Positions 1 to 6,260 of a stretch of DNA of 18,305 nt are shown one piece after another; position 1 is the stretch's first letter; every line of letters starts with the position of its first letter. The notes under the pieces are model-generated. The model had not been told where the DNA came from. It ran no database searches and saw only the letters and a program-made list of their open reading frames with translations. Origin of the DNA: Bathymodiolus brooksi thiotrophic gill symbiont (GTDB lineage Bacteria > Pseudomonadota > Gammaproteobacteria > PS1 > Pseudothioglobaceae); contig NZ_CAHJWD020000520.1 in NCBI RefSeq assembly GCF_903642095.1, positions 1 through 18,305 of the forward strand, given 5' to 3'. Both the position numbers and the translations under genes were made by a program.

Positions 1-270
1 ATCACGGTTTGGGGTAACTTAACTCATGGAGGCTCAGGTGAACCCACTGACAGTGGCTATACCAAGATTTATCCCACTTATCACGCTTTTGCCGCCCTTA
101 AGTCCGATGGCTCAATCACAGCTTGGGGTAACTCAAAATATGGAGGATCAGGCGCACCCACCAACAGTGGATATATCGAGATTTATTCCACTTATTACGC
201 CTTTGCCGCCCTTAAGTCCGATGGTTCAATCACGACTTGGGGTGACCCAAGTTCTGGTGCACCTACTAAT
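1..270 (+). repeat. 114-bp tandem coding repeat
   Basis: Units begin at 1, 115 and 229 with a period of exactly 114 bp (38 codons). Units 1 and 2 share long identical stretches, for example the segment encoding FAALKSDG. The third unit is incomplete and carries a short in-frame deletion. The array presumably continues upstream beyond the window edge. Confidence 0.85.
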
Positions 271-273
271 TGA
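1..273 (+). CDS. RCC1-like repeat protein, C-terminal fragment
   Basis: This is the 3' end of a gene that begins upstream of the window. It reads in frame 1 with no internal stop until TGA at 271-273. The translation holds two full 38-residue repeats and a partial third, starting at bases 1, 115 and 229. Each full repeat ends with AFAALKSDGS and the next begins IT-x-WG, which matches the 'AL..DG.V..WG.N' core of RCC1-type beta-propeller repeats, although these units are shorter than the classic roughly 50 residues. The two full repeats are also close in DNA, so they look recently duplicated. The third repeat lacks about three codons after WG and stops at GAPTN. The last two bases of the stop codon belong to the inserted element that follows, so this C-terminus was probably changed by that insertion. 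Repeat proteins of this kind are often surface or secreted binding proteins, but no signal or export motif is visible here and the function is unknown. Confidence 0.8.
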   Translation: MTVWGNLTHGGSGEPTDSGYTKIYPTYHAFAALKSDGSITAWGNSKYGGSGAPTNSGYIEIYSTYYAFAALKSDGSITTWGDPSSGAPTN

Positions 274-480
274 GACCTTTGCATAAATATGGATGATTAG
301 CAGAATTCAATTTTTACCAACTCAAATATTTTTTTAGTTGGTGAATTATATTTTTAATTCCAACAAAAACCCAAGTCTTTACTTGTTTACAGTATTTCTT
401 TTGATAAAAAATACAGGCTTTATCAATAAGTAAAGTTAGACTTTTAACAATGGTGCTATTCATATTTATGCAAAGACCTC
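272..480. mobile_element. MITE-like element, 209 bp, IS5-like ends
   Basis: The left end reads GAGACCTTTGCATAAATATG (272-291). The right end (461-480), reverse-complemented, reads GAGGTCTTTGCATAAATATG: 18 of 20 bases match. The element is flanked by the same trinucleotide ATT at 269-271 and 481-483, as expected for a 3-bp target-site duplication. It has no usable reading frame, so it would have to be moved in trans. Ends beginning GAG with a 3-bp duplication resemble subgroups of the IS5 family; that family assignment is inference from general knowledge. The interior is AT-rich and full of small inverted repeats. The element separates the RCC1-like gene from ntrY and fills nearly all of the gene-free stretch between 274 and 531. 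A degenerate outward promoter (TTGATA at 401-406, AATAAG at 425-430) can be drawn but is weak. Confidence 0.85.
373..443. repeat. Nested inverted repeats inside the MITE
   Basis: An inner perfect 8-bp hairpin pairs TTGATAAA (401-408) with TTTATCAA (419-426). An outer arm pairs AAGTCTTTACTT (373-384) with AAGTAAAGTTAGACTT (428-443) through 12 base pairs and a 4-nt bulge. A separate hairpin nearer the left end pairs ACCAACT with AGTTGGT across a 13-nt AT-rich loop in roughly 318-347. Together with the terminal repeats, the transcript could fold into one long branched structure. Confidence 0.65.
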
Positions 481-531
481 ATTTGTTGTATATTAGCAAC
501 AATTAAGGTTTTTTTATGAGATAATCAGCAA

Positions 532-2697
532 ATGATTTTTAAGCAAGATTTTCCTAACAGAAGAGTGGCTAATAAATGGATTTGGGCGATTGTTTTCTTA
601 ATTTCGCTCAGTGGTTTATCGTATATAGGGCTCAATCCGCATCTGATTAAAGATTGGTGGTGGGTGCTGGTGTCTTATAATATTGTTGCCATTATTGTGG
701 CAAGTTATTATGTGTTTGGTGCTGTTGTTAAGTTGAAACAAGATAATAAAGACGGGGTTATTGGTGCGCGTTTTACTTGGTCATTTATTAAGATTATTCC
801 GCTGTTGACGATTGCCCCGGTTTTTTCCTTCTATATGTTTTCTTTTCAAACAGTGCAAGACAATGTTGAGCGTTCTGAAGATACTTATAATAACTTTAAT
901 AAGGTTTTCCTTGACCAGGTTAATACCTTGTATCAAGGTTTACAAGTTGTGAGAGATGACCGTTATATTGATTTTACTAAGATATTGTTACAGCAGATTG
1001 AGAGTTATTCTAGTTTTCAACAAGACCCAGATGATTATAAGAATAAAATTCAAGTCTTTATCCAAGGTTTGATTGAGCAGAAATATGCGTGTTTATTGAT
1101 ACTAAAAGATGAAAAAGGGGAAGTGATTGCAGAATTTAGCCAAAGTAACACTTGTGTGGTGGAGGACAATCAATCATTTTCGGGTAAGCAAGATTTTATT
1201 GCCTTTAAAAACGAAGAATCAAAGTTGTTTCAAGTGCAAATGTCAAGCCATTATTTAAGTAAAAAACTTGATAAGAAAGTGCTAAATATAACCGCAGTAT
1301 ATGCTACAGACCCACATTTATTGCGTTTTTTAAGCAAGGTAAAAGATTTTTACAATTTTGCCAGCACCCTTACTTTTGATGTTAATACTTCGCTCACACA
1401 AAAACGCTTTTTATTAGATTTTTCATCCACTATTTTATTAACGATTCTTAGTGTGTTGTTGATTGTATTTAGAATGATTGACCAGTTAATGCGTCCAATG
1501 CACAATCTCTCACTTGCCACCAAAAAAATTGCCAAAGGAAATTATGGTTTTGTGCCACATGGTAAAAAAGAAAATAAAGACATTTATCGTTTAATTGAGC
1601 AATTTAATGAAATGTCTGTACAAGTCCAGCAATCACGACAAGGATTGAGTACGCATAATTTGTATTTAGAAACGATTTTAAAATACTCTTTTGGCGTGAT
1701 TGGACTAAATCGAAACAAGGATATTCAATTTATCAACCCTGTTATTGGTAAAATATTGGGGGTTAAAAACGAGCAGCAATTTGTGGGTAGCTTGTGCGAT
1801 AGAATTACTGAAGAAAATACTTATCTTGAGCCTCTATTTTTTATCATTCAAGACCGTTTTGATCAAGGTGAAAATGAGTGGAGTGCAGAGATTGAATTAA
1901 CATTGCCAGATAGGTCGGTTATTTTATCTTGTCAAGGGGCTGTGTTAGATGTTAGTGATAAAACTTTGGGCTATGTGATTATTATTCAGGACATTTCCAA
2001 ACTTCATCGTGCACAGAAAAAAGCTGCTTGGGGTGGGGTGGCAGTGCGTATGGCACACGAAATTAAAAACCCGTTAACGCCCATTTTATTGTCAGCTCAA
2101 CGCCTAAGAAATAAATTTTTAGAAAAACTCAACGGTAAGGATTTAGAAATTGTTGATAAAACCACGGGTGTTATTATTGACCAAGTGAAATCTATAGATG
2201 CTATGGTTAGTGCTTTTGCTGATTATGCCAATACACCGCAAATTGAGCAAAAATTAATAGACTTGAATGCATTGATCAACCAAACAATTACATTATATGA
2301 TGCACAGAAAAATGTTAGTATTGAGTTTGATTTATCAGGTGATGTGCCAGAATTATTGCTGGATTCTAACAGCATTTCTCGAGTGCTGATTAACCTTGTT
2401 AAAAATGCAGTTGAAGCAGACAAAGGGAGGCATGATTTGATTGTTACTATTGCCACTCAATATTTACCAGATGATCGTATAGTTCGTTTGAGTATTAAAG
2501 ACAATGGCAATGGTTTTGATGAGTCAGTGCTTGAGTCTGTGTTTGAGCCTTATGTTACTACTAAGGAAAAAGGTAGCGGATTAGGAATGGCAATTGTGCA
2601 AAATATTATTGAGCAACATGATGGGCAAATTTTTGCTAGTAATGTTAGTCCACATGGGGCTATTATTACCATTGAATTTAAAATTGGTTCATCTTAA
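532..2697 (+). CDS. ntrY: Sensor histidine kinase NtrY
   Basis: A 721-residue membrane kinase that autophosphorylates and passes phosphate to the NtrX-like regulator encoded 18 bp downstream. Hydrophobic segments lie near residues 15-33, 43-65 and 85-105, followed by a roughly 190-residue extracytoplasmic region (with Cys187 and Cys208) and a fourth membrane segment near 297-314. Then come a HAMP-like linker (about 315-367), a PAS-like domain (about 376-490) and the kinase core. The H-box is RMAHEIKNPLTP with His509; the N-box NLVKNAVEA is at 621-629, DNGNGF at 657-662, FEPYVTT at 671-677 and GSGLGMAI at 681-688, so all catalytic motifs are intact. Length and architecture are those of NtrY. 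The ATG at 532 has only a weak ribosome-binding site. The leader region contains the MITE-like element ending at 480, so expression may have been altered by that insertion. The signal sensed is unknown; NtrYX systems are linked to nitrogen and redox control in other bacteria. Confidence 0.9.
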   Translation: MIFKQDFPNRRVANKWIWAIVFLISLSGLSYIGLNPHLIKDWWWVLVSYNIVAIIVASYYVFGAVVKLKQDNKDGVIGARFTWSFIKIIPLLTIAPVFSFYMFSFQTVQDNVERSEDTYNNFNKVFLDQVNTLYQGLQVVRDDRYIDFTKILLQQIESYSSFQQDPDDYKNKIQVFIQGLIEQKYACLLILKDEKGEVIAEFSQSNTCVVEDNQSFSGKQDFIAFKNEESKLFQVQMSSHYLSKKLDKKVLNITAVYATDPHLLRFLSKVKDFYNFASTLTFDVNTSLTQKRFLLDFSSTILLTILSVLLIVFRMIDQLMRPMHNLSLATKKIAKGNYGFVPHGKKENKDIYRLIEQFNEMSVQVQQSRQGLSTHNLYLETILKYSFGVIGLNRNKDIQFINPVIGKILGVKNEQQFVGSLCDRITEENTYLEPLFFIIQDRFDQGENEWSAEIELTLPDRSVILSCQGAVLDVSDKTLGYVIIIQDISKLHRAQKKAAWGGVAVRMAHEIKNPLTPILLSAQRLRNKFLEKLNGKDLEIVDKTTGVIIDQVKSIDAMVSAFADYANTPQIEQKLIDLNALINQTITLYDAQKNVSIEFDLSGDVPELLLDSNSISRVLINLVKNAVEADKGRHDLIVTIATQYLPDDRIVRLSIKDNGNGFDESVLESVFEPYVTTKEKGSGLGMAIVQNIIEQHDGQIFASNVSPHGAIITIEFKIGSS

Positions 2698-2715
2698 CAA
2701 CATAGGAGAGTGTAA

Positions 2716-3276
2716 ATGATTATTGGTAATATTCTTATTATTGATGACGAAAATATTAATTCTGAAACAATAAAAGATACTTTGGAAGATGTGAATTACA
2801 AAGTTGTTTTGGCAAGCAATGCTATGCAAGCGAAAACCATCGTTAAAGAGCAAAATTTTGACTTGATTATGATGGATGTGTGGATGCCGGGGCAAGATGG
2901 GATGTCATTGCTAGAAGAATGGATGCAGGCAGATTTTTCCATGCCAGTGGTAATGATGTCGGGTCATGCGGAGCATAAAGATGTGGTTAAGGCGATTAAA
3001 CTTGGTGCAGTTGATTTTTTGAAAAAACCGTTGCACGATATTTTGCCATTGGTGCGTAAATTTTTGTCTGAAAAAAACAACAATGATGAGCAGAAAATTA
3101 GCGGTATTAATTTTGACTTACCCCTTAAAGTTGTCAGAAATATTTTTGAGGCACAATATTTTAACTATCATCTGGATCAAAATAACCACAATATTGCCAA
3201 AGTAGCAGAATTAGCTGGATTAGAGCGAACCACGCTATATCGTAAATTAAAAGATTTGGGAATTGATAAAAAATGA
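2716..3276 (+). CDS. ntrX: Short NtrX-like response regulator (no AAA+ domain)
   Basis: A 186-residue two-domain regulator, the partner of NtrY. The receiver domain (1 to about 115) has the acidic pair Asp10-Asp11, phospho-acceptor Asp54 in MMDVWMPG, Ser82 in the NtrX-like VMMSGH stretch and Lys104 in KKP. After a short Asn/Glu/Lys linker (about 119-130), the C-terminus (135-186) has the Fis-type helix-turn-helix of NtrX, with NIAKVAELAGLERTTLYRKL. Typical NtrX proteins are about 450 residues, with a sigma-54-activating AAA+ module between these parts; here that module (Walker A, GAFTGA) is absent. The result has RegA/PrrA-like architecture but NtrX-like sequence, so it probably acts by DNA binding without sigma-54 ATPase activity. 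It has a good AGGAG site at 2704-2708 and its stop overlaps the trkA start by four bases (ATGA). Confidence 0.85.
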   Translation: MIIGNILIIDDENINSETIKDTLEDVNYKVVLASNAMQAKTIVKEQNFDLIMMDVWMPGQDGMSLLEEWMQADFSMPVVMMSGHAEHKDVVKAIKLGAVDFLKKPLHDILPLVRKFLSEKNNNDEQKISGINFDLPLKVVRNIFEAQYFNYHLDQNNHNIAKVAELAGLERTTLYRKLKDLGIDKK

Positions 3277-4646
3277 AAATTCTAATTTTAGGTGCAGGGC
3301 AGGTCGGGGCATCACTTGCACGATATTTAAGCAGAGACAGCGAAAATGACATTACCATTGTTGACAAAGATGAGGTAAATTTATCAGATATCGCTCGTCA
3401 TTTAGATATTAAAACCATTTGTGGACACGGTTCATATCCAAATATTTTAGAACAGGCAGAAATTAGAAGTATGGATATGCTGATTGCAGTTACCAAATCT
3501 GACGAAGGCAATATGTTGGCCTGTCAAATGGCACACACACTTTACAATGTTGGTAAAAAAATCGCCCGTATTCGCACAGCCGAATATTTGCATCATGATA
3601 AGTTATTTTCTAATCATGCCATTCCCATTGACTTTGTTATTACTCCAGAAGTTTTGGTAACGAATTTTATCAAACGCATGGTTGAACAACCGGGGGCTGA
3701 ACAAATCTTTGAATTTGACAATGGATTGATACAATTAGTAGAAACCAAAGCCTACAAAGGCACGCCTATTGTGGGGCGACCTATTAAAGAATTGCACGAT
3801 CATTTGCCCAAAACGCGTATGCGTATTGTTGCTATTTATCGTAATGGTGAAGCCATTCCAGCGTATGGAGATACTGTGATTAAAGACGGTGATAGAGTGT
3901 ATTTTGTTACCAAAAAAGGCAGTGTTGCTAAAGTGCTGAAAGAATTTAGGCGTTTAGATAGACCTTATAAGAATATCATTATCGCTGGTGGTGGTTTGAT
4001 TGGGCTAAATTTAGCCAAATTTTTAGAAAAAAACCACCGTGTTCGCATTATTGAACTTAGCAAACAACGCGTTAAAGAGGTTGCTGATGAGTTAGAAGAT
4101 ACCATTGTTCTGCATGGCAACGCTTCTGATCAGGATTTATTAACAGAAGAAGGGATTGAAAGCACCGATTTGTTCTTAGCGCTTACCGATTCTGATGAAA
4201 TTAATGTTATTGTCTCAATTTTGGCAAAACGCCTCGGTGCACATAAAACGGTCGCTTTGGTTAAGCGTAATGTGTATAAAGATTTAGCCACTCAAAGTGA
4301 TGGTGTAGATATGGTAATATCTCCCGACCAAATTACCACCAGCGGTATTTTGTCACACATTCGCAAAGGCGATACTATGATGGTGTATTCTTTGCGACAG
4401 GGGAAAGCAGAAGCCATTGAAGTTATTGTTCATGGCGATCAACAGCACTCTGATGTGATTGGCAAATCGATTGAAGAAATTAAATTACCCGAAGGTGCTG
4501 TATTTGCCTCCGTTGTCCGTGGCGATGAAGTTATAATGGCATCAAGAACATTGGTCATTCAAGAAAATGACCATGTGCTTTTGGTGTTAAGTGATGTTAA
4601 TAAAATTCACCAAATAGAAGAATTGTTCGAAGGATATTTTGATTAA
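3273..4646 (+). CDS. trkA: Trk potassium uptake regulatory protein TrkA
   Basis: A 457-residue cytoplasmic peripheral protein that binds NAD(H)/nucleotides and gates the TrkH channel. Two RCK halves are visible. The first opens with GAGQVG at residues 7-12 and an acidic residue, Asp31, at the end of the second strand. The second opens with GGGLIG at 239-244, followed by a Glu in RIIEL. Each Rossmann domain is followed by a TrkA-C-type segment (about 140-220 and 370-457). Length matches the usual tandem TrkA of about 458 residues. The start codon overlaps the ntrX stop (ATGA at 3273-3276), so translation is probably coupled, and trkH follows after 13 bp. Linkage of ntrYX to trkA is a recurring arrangement in proteobacteria. 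No defect is visible. Confidence 0.95.
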   Translation: MKILILGAGQVGASLARYLSRDSENDITIVDKDEVNLSDIARHLDIKTICGHGSYPNILEQAEIRSMDMLIAVTKSDEGNMLACQMAHTLYNVGKKIARIRTAEYLHHDKLFSNHAIPIDFVITPEVLVTNFIKRMVEQPGAEQIFEFDNGLIQLVETKAYKGTPIVGRPIKELHDHLPKTRMRIVAIYRNGEAIPAYGDTVIKDGDRVYFVTKKGSVAKVLKEFRRLDRPYKNIIIAGGGLIGLNLAKFLEKNHRVRIIELSKQRVKEVADELEDTIVLHGNASDQDLLTEEGIESTDLFLALTDSDEINVIVSILAKRLGAHKTVALVKRNVYKDLATQSDGVDMVISPDQITTSGILSHIRKGDTMMVYSLRQGKAEAIEVIVHGDQQHSDVIGKSIEEIKLPEGAVFASVVRGDEVIMASRTLVIQENDHVLLVLSDVNKIHQIEELFEGYFD

Positions 4647-4659
4647 CCATTAATTTTTT

Positions 4660-6108
4660 ATGCAACTTAATATCGTATTCAAAACCATCGGCTTGTTACT
4701 AATGATTTTTAGTTTAACGCAACTGCCGCCTATATTGGTTGATTTAATTTATGCCGAGCAACAATATGTTGCTTTTTTAATAGCGTTATTACTCACATTA
4801 GGCAGTGGGCTGTTGTTATGGTTAAAATTTAGAAACACCAAAGAAACATTTAGAATTCGTGAAGGCATTTTGGTGGTAGTGAGTTTTTGGTTTGTGCTTT
4901 CACTTTTTGCCACCATTCCCTTTTTACTCTCAGATGCACTGCAAATGTCCTTTAGTGATGCATTTTTTGAATCAATGTCAGGGCTTACCACCACAGGTGC
5001 TACCGTGATTGTTGGACTGGACGACTTGCCTAAAGCCATCCTATATTATCGTCAACAACTCCAATGGCTCGGCGGTATGGGTATTATTGTTTTAGCATTA
5101 GCAATTTTGCCAATGCTGGGGGTAAGTGGAGTAGAACTTTATCATGCCGAATCTAGTGGCATCGCTAAAGACAGGCTAATGCCAAAACTCACACAAACCG
5201 CTAAAGTCTTGTGGTTGATTTATATCGGTTTTACCATTGCTTGTGCCTTGGGGTATTACTTGGCAGGTATGAATGTTTTTGATGCCGTTGGACACAGTTT
5301 TTCCACCGTTGCAATCGGAGGGTTTTCTACTCACGATGCTTCTATTGGGTATTTTGATTCTGTTGCTATAGAGTTAGTTGCAGTTGTGTTTATGTTCTTA
5401 GCAGGCATCAATTTTTCACTGCATTTTTTTGTGTGGCGTTCCAATCATATTAATCATTATTATCACGATTCAGAATTTAGGGCTTATGTGATGTTTTTAA
5501 GTTTTTTAATTGTGTTAATATCGTTTTACTTAATCAGCACAGGGCAATACCAAAGCCCCTTTGAAGCCCTAAGATATGGTGTTTTTCAAAGCATTTCCAT
5601 GGCAACCACTACTGGCTTTGCCTCTGCCAATTTTTCAGCATGGGCATTTATGTTGCCAGTGCTGTTAATTTTCTCTAGTTTTGTGGGTGCTTGTGCTGGC
5701 TCAACAGGTGGCGGTATCAAAGTTGTTAGAATATTGCTAATGTTCAAACTTGCCGCCAAAGAAATCAAAAAATTCATCCATCCCAACGCTCAAATTAACA
5801 TCAAACTTAACAAACATAGTGTTGCTGAAAAAACGCTAGTATCAGTTTGGGGCTTCTTTTCTCTTTACATTATCGCCTTTGTTTTTATTATGGTCGCACT
5901 TATGCTTTCAGGACTTGATCAAGTTAGTAGTTTTTCAGCCACTGCTGCCAGTATTAATAATCTAGGACCAGGGTTAGGCAAAGTAGCTGCTAACTACAGT
6001 GATATCAATGATAGCGCCAAATGGATTTTAAGTTTTTCTATGCTCCTTGGGCGTTTAGAAATTTTAACTTTGATGGCGCTTTTACACAGGGCTTTTTGGC
6101 GTTTTTAA
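4660..6108 (+). CDS. trkH: Trk potassium uptake channel TrkH
   Basis: A 482-residue inner-membrane potassium channel subunit, the same size as its enterobacterial counterpart. The four selectivity-filter loops are recognisable: TTTGAT (Gly113), TVAIGGFST (Gly220-Gly221), ATTTGFAS (Gly319) and NNLGPG (Gly436). The region AGSTGGGIKVVR and the C-terminal LGRLEILTLMALL are also typical of TrkH. Many hydrophobic helices run through the length. Potassium uptake is expected to depend on TrkA, encoded just upstream. There is no Shine-Dalgarno sequence before the ATG, which sits in a T-rich stretch 13 bp after trkA, so translation is probably coupled to trkA. No strong terminator follows; the next promoter candidate begins 13 bp after the stop. 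Confidence 0.95.
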   Translation: MQLNIVFKTIGLLLMIFSLTQLPPILVDLIYAEQQYVAFLIALLLTLGSGLLLWLKFRNTKETFRIREGILVVVSFWFVLSLFATIPFLLSDALQMSFSDAFFESMSGLTTTGATVIVGLDDLPKAILYYRQQLQWLGGMGIIVLALAILPMLGVSGVELYHAESSGIAKDRLMPKLTQTAKVLWLIYIGFTIACALGYYLAGMNVFDAVGHSFSTVAIGGFSTHDASIGYFDSVAIELVAVVFMFLAGINFSLHFFVWRSNHINHYYHDSEFRAYVMFLSFLIVLISFYLISTGQYQSPFEALRYGVFQSISMATTTGFASANFSAWAFMLPVLLIFSSFVGACAGSTGGGIKVVRILLMFKLAAKEIKKFIHPNAQINIKLNKHSVAEKTLVSVWGFFSLYIIAFVFIMVALMLSGLDQVSSFSATAASINNLGPGLGKVAANYSDINDSAKWILSFSMLLGRLEILTLMALLHRAFWRF

Positions 6109-6121
6109 TTTTTTAAGATGT

Positions 6122-6150
6122 TTTAAAGAAAGGCTTAATAACTGTATAAT
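6122..6150 (+). promoter_or_regulatory. Candidate sigma-70 promoter for the adhesin operon
   Basis: TTTAAA at 6122-6127 (4 of 6 to consensus) and a perfect TATAAT at 6145-6150 are separated by 17 bases. Transcription would start near 6157 and leave a leader of about 100 nt before the adhesin ATG at 6261. The leader contains a small dyad CTTAT/ATAAG (6214-6228). This is a sequence match only, in an AT-rich region where chance matches occur. Confidence 0.45.
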
Positions 6151-6236
6151 AATCTGTTTTTTCATTATTTCTATAAATTTGGATTAGAGTAGAGTGTTTT
6201 AATACTTGTATATCTTATCAATCATAAGCAAATTAT

Positions 6237-6258
6237 TTAGGACTATTTTAGGATTATT
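6237..6258 (+). promoter_or_regulatory. Duplicated Shine-Dalgarno 11-mer before the adhesin
   Basis: TTAGGACTATT (6237-6247) is followed directly by TTAGGATTATT (6248-6258), 10 of 11 identical. The second copy places AGGA seven bases before the ATG at 6261, a normal spacing that supports this start. The first copy provides a second AGGA 11 bases further upstream. Confidence 0.6.
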
Positions 6259-6260
6259 TT

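Noticed and set aside
26..286. An open frame of 86 codons overlapping the RCC1-like fragment in another plus frame
   Set aside because: Its internal repetition only mirrors the tandem DNA repeat. Frame 1 gives the recognisable WG/ALKSDGS repeats, and this other frame runs into the inserted element.
483..515. Small hairpin TTGTTG/CAACAA followed by a run of seven T, as a terminator for the RCC1-like gene
   Set aside because: The stem has only six pairs, mostly A-T, with an 8-nt loop and six bases between stem and T-run. It is too weak to call.
6109..6180. A rho-independent terminator between trkH and the adhesin operon
   Set aside because: T-rich stretches are present but I find only five-pair A-T stems. 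Read-through from trkH into the adhesin operon cannot be excluded.
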